64,000 nucleotides of DNA, taken from NCBI RefSeq assembly GCF_030378205.1, contig NZ_CP127385.1:6612001-6676000 (forward strand). Reading direction: 5' to 3'. Positions within the stretch are counted from its first letter, which is position 1. Every line of letters starts with the position of its first letter. Made by a program: the position numbers and the translations under genes. Below are positions 1-9,812 of the stretch, one piece after another. The notes beneath the pieces are model-generated. The model was not told the DNA's origin, made no database searches, and saw only the letters and a list, made by a program, of their open reading frames with translations. Source of the DNA: Bradyrhizobium sp. NP1. GTDB lineage: Bacteria; Pseudomonadota; Alphaproteobacteria; Rhizobiales; Xanthobacteraceae.

Positions 1-1426
1 GCAGCGCATTGAGCAGCGGCCAGTCGGATACCGCATCCGAGCCGTCGCGCATCGCTTCGGTCTCGCGGTTCGGGCTTGCGACCGAGCCGCTGTCGAGATG
101 ATCGCGGCCGATCACGATCGGCGCCTTCAGCTCGCCGCGCGCTACCATCTCGTTGAAGGCCAGCCCCAGCCGGTGGCGATCACCAAGACCGACCCAGCAG
201 ATCCGCGCCGGCAGGCCCTGGAACTTGATTCGCTTCCTGGCCATGTCGAGCCAGTTATGCAGGTGCTTGTCGTCGGGCATCAGCTCCTTCACCTTGGCGT
301 CGGTGCGAAAGATATCCTCTGGGTCTCCCGACAGGGCCGCCCAGCGGAATGGCCCGACGCCGCGGCAGAACAGCGGACGAATGTAAGCCGGGACGAAGCC
401 CGGGAAATCGAAGGCGTTCTTCAATCCCATGTCCTTCGCCATCTGGCGGATGTTGTTGCCGTAGTCGAGCGTGGGAATGCCTTGGGCATGAAAATCCAGC
501 ATGGCCTGGACGTGTCTGACCATCGAGCCCTTGGCCGCAGCCTCGACCGCCTTGGGATCGGCCTCGCGCTTCGTCTCCCATTCGGCAAGCGTCCATCCGC
601 TCGGCAGGTAGCCGTTGATCGGGTCGTGCGCGCTGGTCTGATCGGTGACGACGTCAGGCCGCACGCCACGGCGCACCAGTTCCGGAAAGATATCGGCGGC
701 ATTGCCGAGCAGGCCGATCGAAACCGGCTTGTTGGTCTCGGCCGCCTGCGCAAGGACCGCGAGCGCTTCGTCGAGCGTAGAGGCCTGCCGGTCGAGATAG
801 CCCGTGCGCAGCCGCATCTCGATGCGGCTCGGCTGGCATTCGACCGCGAGCATCGATGCGCCGGCCATCGTCGCGGCGAGCGGCTGCGCGCCGCCCATGC
901 CGCCAAGTCCCGCGGTCAATATCCACTTGCCCGCGAGATTGCCGCCGTAGTGGCGCCGCCCCACCTCGACAAAGGTTTCATACGTGCCCTGCACGATGCC
1001 CTGGCTGCCGATATAGATCCACGATCCGGCCGTCATCTGCCCGAACATCATCAGCCCAAGCTTGTCGAGCGCATTGAAGTGATCGAGCGTCGCCCAGTGC
1101 GGCACGATGTTCGAGTTCGCGATCAAGACGCGCGGCGCGTCGGCATGGGTGCGAAAGACCCCGACCGGCTTGCCAGACTGGACGAGCAGCGTCTGATCGC
1201 CATCGAGCTTGCGCAGCGCGGCGACGATCCGGTCGAAACTTTCCCAGTCGCGGGTTGCGCGGCCGATGCCGCCATAGACCACGAGTTCGCTCGGCCGCTC
1301 GGCAACATCGGGATCCAGATTGTTCATGAGCATCCGCAGCGGCGCTTCCGTCAGCCAGCTCCTGGCGCTGATTTCCGGTCCACGGGGGGCGCGGATCACA
1401 CGGTCGTTGTCCAGTCGGCGGTTCAT
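1..1426 (-). CDS. hutU: Urocanate hydratase, C-terminal end cut off
   Basis: HutU converts urocanate to imidazolone propionate, the second step of histidine breakdown, in the cytoplasm. The reverse strand reads without a stop from ATG at 1426 (protein starting [16 protein letters not shown]) to base 1, so about 475 of roughly 555 residues are visible and the C-terminus lies outside. Recognisable urocanase stretches include WIYIGSQGI near the first quarter, the NAD-binding [10 protein letters not shown], and [11 protein letters not shown] further on. It starts 13 bases after the hutH stop, so the two genes are almost certainly cotranscribed. Confident call; only the truncation by the window edge limits it. 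Confidence 0.96.
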   Translation of the reverse strand, partial: MNRRLDNDRVIRAPRGPEISARSWLTEAPLRMLMNNLDPDVAERPSELVVYGGIGRATRDWESFDRIVAALRKLDGDQTLLVQSGKPVGVFRTHADAPRVLIANSNIVPHWATLDHFNALDKLGLMMFGQMTAGSWIYIGSQGIVQGTYETFVEVGRRHYGGNLAGKWILTAGLGGMGGAQPLAATMAGASMLAVECQPSRIEMRLRTGYLDRQASTLDEALAVLAQAAETNKPVSIGLLGNAADIFPELVRRGVRPDVVTDQTSAHDPINGYLPSGWTLAEWETKREADPKAVEAAAKGSMVRHVQAMLDFHAQGIPTLDYGNNIRQMAKDMGLKNAFDFPGFVPAYIRPLFCRGVGPFRWAALSGDPEDIFRTDAKVKELMPDDKHLHNWLDMARKRIKFQGLPARICWVGLGDRHRLGLAFNEMVARGELKAPIVIGRDHLDSGSVASPNRETEAMRDGSDAVSDWPLLNAL

Positions 1427-1439
1427 GAGCGATGACCTT

Positions 1440-3011
1440 TCAGGCAAGCGTCGGAAACGGGTTTTCTCCAAGCGCGGCAATCGCGGCGGCCGGCAATGCG
1501 CCGGCTTCGACCAGCGCCCTGGCCTTTGCGAGATCGTCGGCCATGTAGCGATCGGCGCCGAGCGGCGGGACCTGCGCGCGCAACGATGCAATCACGGCCG
1601 CAAGCGCAGGGCTGGTCAAATGCGGCAGGCGCAGCCCGATCCCTTGTGCCGCAACCAGGAGCTCGATGCCGAGAATGGTCGCAAGGTTGTCGGCCATGTC
1701 CGACAGCCTGCGCGCGGCGTGCGCGGCCATCGACACATGATCTTCCTGGTTGGCACTGGTCGGCGTCGAGTCGATCGAGCAGGGAGCGGCGCGCTGCTTG
1801 TTCTCGGCATAGAGCGCGGCCGCCGTCACCTCGGCAATCATGAAGCCGGAATTGAGGCCGGGCTCGGCGGTCAGGAACGGCGACAGCCCGAAGTTGAGCG
1901 CGGGATCGACGAGCGTGGCGATCCGCCGCTCGCTGATCGCGCCGATCTCCGAGAGCGCCAGCGCGATCTGGTCGGCGGCAAACGCGACCGGCTCGGCGTG
2001 AAAATTTCCGCCCGAGACGATCTCTCCGCTCTCGACCAGCACCAGCGGATTGTCGGTCACGGCGTTGGCTTCGATGGTCAGCGTGCGGGCGGCCTGCATC
2101 AGCAAATCCAGCGCGGCGCCAACCACCTGCGGCTGGCAGCGCAGGCAGTAAGGGTCCTGCACGCGCTCGTCGCCTTCGAGATGCGATTGCCTGATGTCGC
2201 TGCCCGCCAGTAACGCCGTCAGCGCTCTGCCTGCCGCGACCTGCCCGGGATGGCTGCGAAGCGTGAGGATCTCGGAGCGGAACGGCGCGGTCGACGCCAT
2301 CGCCGCGTCGACCGACAAGGCGCCTGTCACCAGCGCCGTAGTGGCGAGCCTGTGGGCGCGCAGCAGGCCGGCAACGGCATAGGCCGTTGAAAACTGCGTG
2401 CCGTTGATCAGAGCCAGGCCTTCCTTCGGACCGAGCGTCAACGGCACGAGAGAGGCGGCCGACAGCGCATCGCGGGCGGGCACGATTTTTCCGCCGACGA
2501 CCGCCTGACCTTCGCCGATCATCACGGCGGTCATATGCGCAAGAGGCGCCAGATCGCCGGATGCGCCCACCGAGCCCTGTTGCGGCACCAGCGGATAGAT
2601 GCCGCGTTCGAGCATGCTCTGGAGCTGCTCGATGACCTCGCGGCGAACGCCCGAAGCGCCTCGGCCCAGCGAGATGATTTTCAGCGCCATCATCAGCCGG
2701 ACGATCGGCTCCGGCGTGGCCGGCCCTACCCCGCAGCAATGCGACACGATGAGGTTGTATTGCAGCAGCGCCGTCTGCTCCGGGGCGATCCGCTTCGACG
2801 CCAGCTTTCCAAATCCGGTATTGATGCCGTAAACCGGGATATCCGCACGCGCGGCTGCCGCGACAATGGCGCACGCCGCATCGACGCCCGGCCAGAACGA
2901 GGGATCGAGGACGATGCTGGCGCCGGCAAGCACCTGCGCGAGATCATCCAGGCTGACCGTGCCAGGTGCAACGACGAGCGGAGCGCCCCGGCCGTTCACT
3001 GGCCTCTCCAT
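1440..3011 (-). CDS. hutH: Histidine ammonia-lyase
   Basis: HutH removes ammonia from L-histidine to give urocanate, the first step of the pathway. The sequence carries [14 protein letters not shown], whose Ala-Ser-Gly triplet cyclises autocatalytically to the MIO electrophile. Other family stretches are [11 protein letters not shown] near the N-terminus and [17 protein letters not shown] near the C-terminus. The frame is open upstream to 3173, but I place the start at ATG 3011: it gives 523 residues, close to the usual 500-515, and overlaps the hutI stop by 16 bases, a normal arrangement for coupled genes. Very confident. Confidence 0.96.
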   Translation of the reverse strand: MERPVNGRGAPLVVAPGTVSLDDLAQVLAGASIVLDPSFWPGVDAACAIVAAAARADIPVYGINTGFGKLASKRIAPEQTALLQYNLIVSHCCGVGPATPEPIVRLMMALKIISLGRGASGVRREVIEQLQSMLERGIYPLVPQQGSVGASGDLAPLAHMTAVMIGEGQAVVGGKIVPARDALSAASLVPLTLGPKEGLALINGTQFSTAYAVAGLLRAHRLATTALVTGALSVDAAMASTAPFRSEILTLRSHPGQVAAGRALTALLAGSDIRQSHLEGDERVQDPYCLRCQPQVVGAALDLLMQAARTLTIEANAVTDNPLVLVESGEIVSGGNFHAEPVAFAADQIALALSEIGAISERRIATLVDPALNFGLSPFLTAEPGLNSGFMIAEVTAAALYAENKQRAAPCSIDSTPTSANQEDHVSMAAHAARRLSDMADNLATILGIELLVAAQGIGLRLPHLTSPALAAVIASLRAQVPPLGADRYMADDLAKARALVEAGALPAAAIAALGENPFPTLA

Positions 3012-4210
3012 ACCCGGCGATGCAATGGATTGAAGCCGATCCGGTAGACCAGCTCGGCCGGCCGTTCGATGTCCCAGATCGCAAGGTCGCACCATTTGCC
3101 GGCCTCGAGCGTGCCGGTCTCGCCGAGAAGCCCGAGCGCACGGGCGCCTTCCCGCGTCACACCCGCCACGCATTCGGCAACGGTCATCTTGAACAGCGTC
3201 GCGCCCATGTTCATGGCCAGTAGCAGCGAGGTCAGCGGCGAGCTGCCGGGATTGCAGTCGGTCGCCAGCGCCATGGCCACGCCATGCTTGCGAAACAGCT
3301 CGACCGGCGGCTTCACCGTCTCCCGAATGAAATAGAAGGCGCCCGGCAGCAGCACCGCCACCGTCCCTGCCCGCGCCATGGCGACAACACCGTCCTCGTC
3401 CGTATGCTCGAGATGATCTGCCGATAGTGCGGAGAATTCGGCGGCAAGCGCGGCACCGCCGAGATTCGAGAGCTGATCCGCATGCAGCTTGACCGGCAAT
3501 CCAAGTGCCTTTGCCGCCCGGAACACCCGCGCCGTCTGATCGGCTGAGAAAGCGATGCCTTCCATAAAGGCGTCAACCGCGTCGGCCAGTCCGGCCCGCG
3601 TCACCGCCGGCAGCATCTCCTGGCAGACAAGATCGATGTACCGATCCTTGTCGCCACCGGCTTCCGCAGGCAGCGCGTGCGCGCCAAGAAACGTCGCCCG
3701 GATGGTAACCGGCCGGCTGCGGCCGAGCGTGCGCGCGGCAGCAAGCTGCCGCATCTCGGTTTCCGTGTTGAGGCCATAGCCGGACTTAATCTCCAGCGTC
3801 GTCACGCCCTCGGCCATCAGCACATCGAGCCTTCCCGAGGCGCCTGCGACCAGTTCAGCCTCGCTGGCCGCCCGCGTCGCTGCGACAGTCGAGACGATGC
3901 CGCCGCCCGCGCGCGCGATCTCTTCGTAGCTTGCGCCCTTAAGCCGCAGCTCGAACTCGTGCGCGCGGTTGCCGCCAAACACCAGATGGGTGTGACAGTC
4001 GATCAGTCCCGGCGTGATCCACCGGCCCGCGCAGTCGATCCGCTCCACCGCATCGGCATCCCCTGGAAGGTCGGAATGGCTGCCTGCAAAAACGATACGG
4101 CCATCGCGCGACGCGATGACGCCGCGCTCGATCACGCCGAGATCCGGCAGATCGCTCCGAACCGTGGCGAGCCGGGCATTATGCCAGATCCGATCAAAGC
4201 GCTCGGCCAT
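2996..4210 (-). CDS. hutI: Imidazolonepropionase
   Basis: HutI hydrolyses 4-imidazolone-5-propanoate to N-formimidoyl-L-glutamate, the third step of histidine degradation. It is a 404-residue metal-dependent amidohydrolase with the metal ligand motif [10 protein letters not shown] near residue 80 and the [10 protein letters not shown] and [10 protein letters not shown] stretches in the second half. The ATG at 4210 is preceded on the reverse strand by AAGGAG with proper spacing. It is the first gene of the leftward hutI-hutH-hutU unit and faces hutF across an 85-base divergent promoter. Confidence 0.96.
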   Translation of the reverse strand: MAERFDRIWHNARLATVRSDLPDLGVIERGVIASRDGRIVFAGSHSDLPGDADAVERIDCAGRWITPGLIDCHTHLVFGGNRAHEFELRLKGASYEEIARAGGGIVSTVAATRAASEAELVAGASGRLDVLMAEGVTTLEIKSGYGLNTETEMRQLAAARTLGRSRPVTIRATFLGAHALPAEAGGDKDRYIDLVCQEMLPAVTRAGLADAVDAFMEGIAFSADQTARVFRAAKALGLPVKLHADQLSNLGGAALAAEFSALSADHLEHTDEDGVVAMARAGTVAVLLPGAFYFIRETVKPPVELFRKHGVAMALATDCNPGSSPLTSLLLAMNMGATLFKMTVAECVAGVTREGARALGLLGETGTLEAGKWCDLAIWDIERPAELVYRIGFNPLHRRVWRGQ

Positions 4211-4247
4211 GCGGCATCTCCTTCACGGTGGGATGCTTGACGCGTTG

Positions 4248-4263
4248 ATATGTCTATACATAT
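4248..4263. promoter_or_regulatory. Probable HutC operator
   Basis: The near-palindrome ATATGTCTATACATAT lies between the divergent hutI and hutF genes. Its core TGTCTATACA (4251-4260) is the reverse complement of TGTATAGACA, the core I recall from enterobacterial HutC operators. A single site here could control both arms of the hut locus, with urocanate as the classical inducer. The position and motif are seen in the sequence; binding is inferred. Confidence 0.72.
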
Positions 4264-4295
4264 GATCGCGTTTCTGTCCAGCCGGTCTGAAAAAC

Positions 4296-5654
4296 ATGTC
4301 GACGCTGCATTTCGGGTCCGCATTGCTTCCCTCGGGATGGGCGGATGACGTGCAGATCGTGGTGACGGACGGGATCATCACGCGCGTTGCGGCCGGCACG
4401 GCGCCCGGACCGCACGACGAACGCCACGCGCTCGCGATCCCCGGAATGGCGAGCCTGCACAGCCACGCCTTCCAGCGCGGCATGGCCGGGCTTACGGAGA
4501 CGCGTGGCACCGTCGCGGACACGTTCTGGACCTGGCGCGAGACGATGTATCGCTTCGCGCTGAACATGACTCCCGAGGACATCGAGGCCGTTGCAACGCT
4601 GCTCTATGTCGAGATGCTCGAGCAGGGTTTTACGCGCGTCGGCGAATTCCATTATCTCCATCACGATCGCGATGGCAGCCCCTATGCCAACCCGGCGGAA
4701 ATGACGACGCGCATTGCGCGCGCCGCCGAGATCAGCGGCATCGCGCTAACCCTGCTGCCGAGCTTCTATGCGCACGGCTCGTTTGGCGGCACGGCGCCCC
4801 ATGACGGCCAGCGCCGCTTCATTTGCTCGGTCGACCAGTTTGCCGAGCTGATGGTTGCGGCACGCGCGGCCGTCCGCGCCTTGCCCGGCGCCAATGTCGG
4901 CGTCGCCCCCCACAGCCTGCGAGCCGTGACGCCGGACGAGCTGGCGGCAATCGTGCCGCTCGCCGACGGCGGTCCGGTGCACATCCATGCCGCCGAGCAG
5001 ACCAGGGAAGTCGACGAATGCATCGCGTGGTGCGGCCATCGGCCGGTCGAATGGCTGCTCGACCATGCGCCGATCGATCGGCACTGGTGCCTGATCCATG
5101 CGACCCACATGACGGCTGCGGAAACCACGGCGCTCGCGAAGAGCGACGCGGTCGCGGGCCTCTGCCCGGTGACCGAGGCCAGCCTTGGCGACGGCATTTT
5201 TCCGGCCCGCGAATTCGCGGCCGCCGGCGGGCGGTTCGGTATCGGCACGGATTCCAATGTGCTGATCGGGGTCGCCGACGAGCTGCGCCAGCTCGAATAT
5301 GGTCAGCGGCTGAAGCACCGGGAGCGCAATGTGTTGTCCGGCGGTCCCGGCGTCTCGACCGGCCGCGCGCTGTTCGACGCCGCGCTTGCCGGCGGCGCTC
5401 AGGCGCTGGCGCAGACAGTCGCCGGATTTCAGAGCGGCGCCCGCGCCGACATCGTGACGCTGGACACCGCGCATCCCTCACTTGCCGGACGCAGCAGGGA
5501 TGCCGTGCTCGACGGCTGGATGTTTGCGGCAGGCGCCGGCGCCATCGCCGGTGTCTGGGCAGGCGGAAACAAGGTTGTCGAGGGTGGACGCCACCGGCTT
5601 CGCCAGCGGGCGCGCGATGCCTTCGGCGCCGCCGTGCGGAGGCTCGTGGCATGA
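4296..5654 (+). CDS. hutF: Formimidoylglutamate deiminase
   Basis: HutF deiminates N-formimidoyl-L-glutamate to N-formyl-L-glutamate and ammonia. This is the five-step branch used by Pseudomonas and many alphaproteobacteria, which then need HutG deformylase; no hutG is visible in this window. The 452-residue protein is an amidohydrolase with the metal motif SLHSHAFQRGM near residue 50, VHIHAAEQ in the middle and GTDSNVLI near residue 325. Its TGA overlaps the hutC start as ATGA, indicating translational coupling. Only a weak ribosome-binding site is seen before the ATG. Confidence 0.95.
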   Translation: MSTLHFGSALLPSGWADDVQIVVTDGIITRVAAGTAPGPHDERHALAIPGMASLHSHAFQRGMAGLTETRGTVADTFWTWRETMYRFALNMTPEDIEAVATLLYVEMLEQGFTRVGEFHYLHHDRDGSPYANPAEMTTRIARAAEISGIALTLLPSFYAHGSFGGTAPHDGQRRFICSVDQFAELMVAARAAVRALPGANVGVAPHSLRAVTPDELAAIVPLADGGPVHIHAAEQTREVDECIAWCGHRPVEWLLDHAPIDRHWCLIHATHMTAAETTALAKSDAVAGLCPVTEASLGDGIFPAREFAAAGGRFGIGTDSNVLIGVADELRQLEYGQRLKHRERNVLSGGPGVSTGRALFDAALAGGAQALAQTVAGFQSGARADIVTLDTAHPSLAGRSRDAVLDGWMFAAGAGAIAGVWAGGNKVVEGGRHRLRQRARDAFGAAVRRLVA

Positions 5655-6412
5655 GCCTCTCGCTCGATCGCGGCAAGCCTCTCGCGGCCGAGAAGCCGAC
5701 ATACAAGCAGATTCGGCTCGACATCGAGCACAAGATCCTGACCGGCGAATGGCCGCCGGGCCACCGCATCCCGTTCGAGCACCAGCTCATGGCGCGCTAC
5801 GGCTGCTCGCGCATGACGGTCAGCAAGGCGCTGTCGGAATTGGCGCAGGCCGATCTTATCGAGCGGCGGCGACGGGCCGGCACGTTTGTTCGCCGCCCCA
5901 AATTCCTCTCGGCGGTCCTCGAAATTCCCGACATCCGGGCGGAGATCGGCGCGCTCGGCCGCAGCTACGGCTACGAGTTGATCCATTGCGCGCGCCGCTT
6001 CGCCAACGCCGCCGACCGCGCCCGTCTTGGCGTCCGCAAAACCGGCAAGGTGATCGCGATCGCGTGCCGCCACAGCGCCGACGACGTGCCTTTCGCGATC
6101 GAGGACAGATTGATCGATCTCGACGTGGTGCCGGAAGCCGCGAAAGCGGATTTTGCGGTCGAACCACCCGGCTCGTGGCTGCTCAACCATGTGCCCTGGA
6201 CGGAGGCCGAGCATTCGATCAGCGCGATCATGGCCGATGACGCGTCCGCGGCGGCGCTGGAGATTGCGATCGGCGCCCCCTGCCTCGTGATCGACCGGCG
6301 CACCTGGCGCAGCGCCCGAACGGTGACGGCCGTTCGCCTGCTCTATCCCGGCGAGTCCCACAAACTGGTTGCCCGTTTCAAGGGCGGCCGCGATGGTGTC
6401 AAGCCCAAATGA
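5651..6412 (+). CDS. hutC: Histidine-utilisation repressor, GntR family
   Basis: HutC is the GntR/HutC-type repressor of hut genes. Residues about 12-80 form a winged helix-turn-helix (YKQIRLDIEHKILTGEW, then YGCSRMTVSKALSELAQ). The rest is a UTRA ligand-binding domain that in characterised HutC proteins senses urocanate. I use ATG 5651, which overlaps the hutF stop by four bases; a longer open frame upstream is only the shadow of hutF. At 253 residues the length is normal. The likely target is the palindrome between hutI and hutF. Confidence 0.94.
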   Translation: MSLSLDRGKPLAAEKPTYKQIRLDIEHKILTGEWPPGHRIPFEHQLMARYGCSRMTVSKALSELAQADLIERRRRAGTFVRRPKFLSAVLEIPDIRAEIGALGRSYGYELIHCARRFANAADRARLGVRKTGKVIAIACRHSADDVPFAIEDRLIDLDVVPEAAKADFAVEPPGSWLLNHVPWTEAEHSISAIMADDASAAALEIAIGAPCLVIDRRTWRSARTVTAVRLLYPGESHKLVARFKGGRDGVKPK

Positions 6413-6501
6413 CCGCCCAGCACGACAGCGGGCGATGCAGCAGCGTCGCCTTGGACAAATCAACGAGACGCGAGTTATCAGCCAACAGGAGGGATACAGT
6501 C

Positions 6502-7446
6502 ATGCGTAGTCTTGGAATATTTGCAGCGTTCGCCGCAATCCTGGTGTCCGCACCCGCCGTTGCCGACGACGTGAAGGTCGGCATCGGGATCTCGGGATGG
6601 ACCGGTTTTGCGCCGCTGACGCTTGCCAAGGAGGCGGGCATTTTCAAGAAGAACGGCCTCGATGTGACGCTGAGGAAGATCCCGCAGAAGGATCGCCACC
6701 TGGCGGTCGCGTCAGGTGACATCCAGTGTGCGGCGACCACGGTCGAAACCTGGATATCGTGGAATGCCAACGGCGTCGCCACCAAGCAGATCTTCCAGCT
6801 CGACAAGAGCTACGGCGCCGACGGCATGGCGACGCGAAGCAACATCGCCTCGATCAAGGACTTGAAGGGCAAGACGGTCGCGGCATCCGCCCCCGGCACC
6901 TCGCCCTATTTCGCGCTGGCGTGGATGCTCAAGAAGAACGGCCTTTCGGTCAAGGATGTCACCGTGGTGAACCTGGAGCCGGCCGCCGCAGCGCAGGCCT
7001 TCGTCTCCGGCCAGAACGATGCGGCCATGACCTACGAGCCTTACCTTTCGACGGTGCGCGCAGCGCCGGACAAAGGCAAGATCATCGCCACCACGCTCGA
7101 CTACCCGATGGTCATGGATACGTTCGGCTGCACGCCGAAGTTCCTGGCCGACAATCCGAAGGCCGCGAAGGCGCTGGCCGACAGCTACTTCGAAGCGCTC
7201 GCCATGATCGAGAAGGATCAGGCCAAATCCTACGAGATCATGGGCACGGACGTGAAACAGTCCGGCGAGCAGTTCGGCAACTCGGCGAAATACCTGCGCT
7301 GGCAGGACAAGGCCGCGAACCAGAAATTCTTCGCCGGCGAATTCCAGGCCTTCACCAAGGAAGCGGCCGACCTGCTGCTCGAGATCGGCATCATCAAATC
7401 GACCCCGAAGCTCGACGATCTTTTTGACGCGAGCTTCATCAAGTAG
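6502..7446 (+). CDS. ABC transporter substrate-binding protein (NMT1/SsuA-like)
   Basis: This is the periplasmic binding protein of an ABC importer. A signal peptide (MRSLGIFAAFAAILVSAPAVA) precedes a mature domain starting DDVKVGIGISGWTGFAPL, the type found in nitrate/sulfonate/taurine (SsuA/TauA/NMT1-like) binding proteins. ATG 6502 has AGGAGGG upstream at 6487-6493 and gives 314 residues. It follows hutC by 89 bases and precedes a permease and an ATPase gene. The context suggests uptake of histidine, urocanate or a related imidazole, but this fold family does not itself show the ligand. Confidence 0.9.
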   Translation: MRSLGIFAAFAAILVSAPAVADDVKVGIGISGWTGFAPLTLAKEAGIFKKNGLDVTLRKIPQKDRHLAVASGDIQCAATTVETWISWNANGVATKQIFQLDKSYGADGMATRSNIASIKDLKGKTVAASAPGTSPYFALAWMLKKNGLSVKDVTVVNLEPAAAAQAFVSGQNDAAMTYEPYLSTVRAAPDKGKIIATTLDYPMVMDTFGCTPKFLADNPKAAKALADSYFEALAMIEKDQAKSYEIMGTDVKQSGEQFGNSAKYLRWQDKAANQKFFAGEFQAFTKEAADLLLEIGIIKSTPKLDDLFDASFIK

Positions 7447-7463
7447 AGTTCGACCGCAACGGC

Positions 7464-7498
7464 CAGATCCCGCTTCCCTCCGTGGGAGGCGGGATCTG
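7464..7498 (+). other. Strong hairpin between binding-protein and permease genes
   Basis: A perfect 10-base inverted repeat, CAGATCCCGC...GCGGGATCTG, encloses a loop that can pair further (TTCCC/GGGAG). There is no T-run, so it is more likely an mRNA-stabilising or attenuating hairpin than a full terminator. Such structures commonly allow a higher level of the binding protein than of the membrane components. Confidence 0.6.
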
Positions 7499-7533
7499 CC
7501 GCGATCTGCGCATCGCCTTGAGGAAGAGGCCCT

Positions 7534-8310
7534 GTGATACGTCCCCTGGATCCCGTGACATCGAAGCAGCGCGTGGCCTTTGGCCTTGCGTTCTTCGTCC
7601 TGTTCGTCGCCGTGTGGGCATGGGCCACCTTCGGCGGCCACATCTCGAAGACGTTTCTCGCCAACCCGCTGACGATGCTGCAAGAGGGCTTCGATCTCCT
7701 GACCAAGCAAGGCTTCCTGTTCGACATCGGCATGACGATCTGGCGGGTTGTCGGCGGCTTCGTGCTGGCCGCCATCATCGCCGTGCCGCTCGGCATTCTG
7801 ATGGGCGCCTACAAGCCGATCGAAGCACTGCTGGAGCCGTTCGTCTCCTTTGCCCGCTACCTGCCCGCCTCCGCCTTCATCCCGCTGCTGATATTGTGGG
7901 CGGGCATCGGCGAGATGCAGAAGCTGCTGGTCATATTCATCGGCGCGGTGTTCCAGATCATCTTGATGGTCACCGTCACCGTCGGAAATACCCGGCGCGA
8001 CCTAGTCGAGGCCGCCTACACGCTGGGAGCCAGCGATCGCGGCATCATCGTCCGCGTGCTGCTGCCCTCCTCGGCCCCCGAGATCGCGGAGATCCTTCGG
8101 CTCGTCCTGGGCTGGGCGTGGACCTACGTCATCGTTGCCGAGCTTATCGGCTCTTCATCCGGCATCGGTCACATGATCACCGACAGCCAGGCCCTGCTCA
8201 ACACAGGCCAGATCATCTTCGGGATCATCGTCATCGGGTTGATCGGCCTCGTATCGGATTTCCTGTTCAAGGCCTTCAACGCCTGGCTGTTCCCATGGAG
8301 ACAGGCATGA
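7534..8310 (+). CDS. ABC transporter permease
   Basis: This 258-residue inner-membrane permease belongs to the SsuC/TauC-like binding-protein-dependent type. It has about six hydrophobic helices and the cytoplasmic coupling loop EAAYTLGASDRGIIVRVLLP, which carries the EAA...G signature that contacts the ATPase. The start is GTG 7534, chosen because AGGAAGAGG lies just upstream at 7521-7529. Its TGA overlaps the next ATG by four bases (ATGA), so permease and ATPase are translationally coupled. Confidence 0.9.
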   Translation: MIRPLDPVTSKQRVAFGLAFFVLFVAVWAWATFGGHISKTFLANPLTMLQEGFDLLTKQGFLFDIGMTIWRVVGGFVLAAIIAVPLGILMGAYKPIEALLEPFVSFARYLPASAFIPLLILWAGIGEMQKLLVIFIGAVFQIILMVTVTVGNTRRDLVEAAYTLGASDRGIIVRVLLPSSAPEIAEILRLVLGWAWTYVIVAELIGSSSGIGHMITDSQALLNTGQIIFGIIVIGLIGLVSDFLFKAFNAWLFPWRQA

Positions 8311-9092
8311 CCGAGCTTTTGCTCGATCAGGTCTCCCGCACCTTCCCCGCGCGTCAGGGCCACGCGCCCACGCGCGCGCTGGAGCCGACCGATCTCAAGG
8401 TCGGAAACAACGACTTCGTCACCATCCTCGGTCCGTCGGGCTGCGGAAAATCCACGCTGCTGCGCATCATCGCAGGGCTCGACCGGCCGACCAGCGGCCA
8501 CGTCGCGCTGGACGGGCGCGAGATCACGGGCCCCGGCGCGGATCGCGGCATGGTGTTTCAGTCCTACACGCTGTTCCCATGGCTGACCGTGCGCGACAAC
8601 ATCGCGTTCGGCCTGCGCGAGCGTGGGATTTCGGAAGCGGAGCGCGGCACGATCGCCGACGGTTTCATCCAGCGGGTCGGCCTGTCCGGCTTCGAAAACC
8701 ACTGGCCGAAGCAGCTTTCCGGCGGCATGCAGCAGCGCACCGCGATCGCCCGCGCGCTTGCCAACGATCCCAAGATCCTGCTGCTCGACGAGCCGTTCGG
8801 CGCGCTCGACAATCAGACCCGCATGCTGATGCAGGAAATGCTGCTCGGCATCTGGGAGCGCGACCAGAAAACCGTGCTGTTCGTCACCCACGACATCGAG
8901 GAGGCGATCTTCCTCGGCAGCCGCATCATCGTCATGAGCGCCCGTCCCGGGCGTATCAAGGCGGAGATCACGGTCGATCTTCCCCACCCCAGGTCATACA
9001 GGATCAAGACCACGCCCGAATTCGTCGGGCTGAAGGAGCGACTGGTGGAGGAAATCCGCGTCGAGGCATTGAAGGTCGCGGTCGACGGCTGA
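8307..9092 (+). CDS. ABC transporter ATP-binding protein
   Basis: This 261-residue nucleotide-binding subunit powers the importer. Walker A is GPSGCGKST, the Q-loop region is MVFQSYTLFPW, the signature is LSGGMQQR, Walker B is ILLLDEPFGALD and the H-loop is FVTHDIEEA. It is most like SsuB/TauB ATPases. The ATG at 8307 overlaps the permease stop. It is the last gene of the rightward hutF-hutC-ABC unit and is followed by a gene on the other strand 46 bases later. Confidence 0.92.
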   Translation: MTELLLDQVSRTFPARQGHAPTRALEPTDLKVGNNDFVTILGPSGCGKSTLLRIIAGLDRPTSGHVALDGREITGPGADRGMVFQSYTLFPWLTVRDNIAFGLRERGISEAERGTIADGFIQRVGLSGFENHWPKQLSGGMQQRTAIARALANDPKILLLDEPFGALDNQTRMLMQEMLLGIWERDQKTVLFVTHDIEEAIFLGSRIIVMSARPGRIKAEITVDLPHPRSYRIKTTPEFVGLKERLVEEIRVEALKVAVDG

Positions 9093-9137
9093 CAACCGCT
9101 CGCGTGTCGACGACGCTGACCGCCTGCCTTGCGGCCG

Positions 9138-9812
9138 TCATCGCTTGCCGGTTACCGGAATCCGGCTCTCGCCCGGTGGTTCGATGAGTTCCTGCTGCGA
9201 AAGCGCGAGCGCCGCGAGAACCGTCCGGTTGCTGATGTCGAGCTTCTGGAAGATATGATGCAGGTGGACCTTGATGGTGCCGTCGGCAACATTCAGCCGA
9301 CGCCCGATCTCCTTGTTTGACAAGCCCTCCGAAACCAGCCGCATGATCTGGCGCTCGCGCTCGGTCAACACCGCCGGGTCCCTCTCGGCATTCGCGGTTT
9401 GCGACGGCGCGAGAGGTCCTTCAGACAGGGCCAGCGATCGCTGGCCCTCCGCGACGCGACGCAAGGTCTGCACCAGGATCTCAGGCTCTTCGCCCTTCAG
9501 GATGACGCCGTAGGCGCCGGCTGCAGCCAGCATGGCCAGGTTGCGCTCCTCGACGGCGGCGGTGAAGAAGACCAGCCGCGTCGCGAGATTTTCGGTGTTG
9601 GCGATTGCAAGGATTTCCGGTCCGGAAATGTCGGGCATCGCGATGTCCAGCAGCGCGATGTCGGGCGCGAAAATTCGGATCGCTTCGAGGCAACTCACGC
9701 CATCGCTGCAGCGGGCAACTATTGTGAAGTCACGCTCCGCTCCGAGCATGCTGCTCAAGCCCTGCAGAACCACGGGATGCGGATCTGCGATAACAACACG
9801 AACACAACGCAT
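9138..9812 (-). CDS. NarL/FixJ-type response regulator
   Basis: This is a two-domain response regulator of 224 residues from ATG 9812, which has GGGGAGG upstream; the open frame extends 17 codons further, less convincingly. The receiver domain is canonical: acidic residue in VVIADPHP, phospho-acceptor Asp in IALLDIAMPD, and Lys in GVILKGEEP. The C-terminal LuxR helix-turn-helix reads LTERERQIMRLVSEGLSNKE and then ADGTIKVHLHHIFQKL. No partner kinase is nearby. It is divergent from a second LuxR-type gene at the edge of the polysaccharide locus, so a role in controlling that locus is plausible but inferred. Confidence 0.88.
   Translation of the reverse strand: MRCVRVVIADPHPVVLQGLSSMLGAERDFTIVARCSDGVSCLEAIRIFAPDIALLDIAMPDISGPEILAIANTENLATRLVFFTAAVEERNLAMLAAAGAYGVILKGEEPEILVQTLRRVAEGQRSLALSEGPLAPSQTANAERDPAVLTERERQIMRLVSEGLSNKEIGRRLNVADGTIKVHLHHIFQKLDISNRTVLAALALSQQELIEPPGESRIPVTGKR

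Noticed and set aside
7464..7498. Intercistronic hairpin as a full rho-independent terminator
   Set aside because: No T-run follows and the downstream permease belongs to the same transporter. Stabilisation or partial attenuation fits better.
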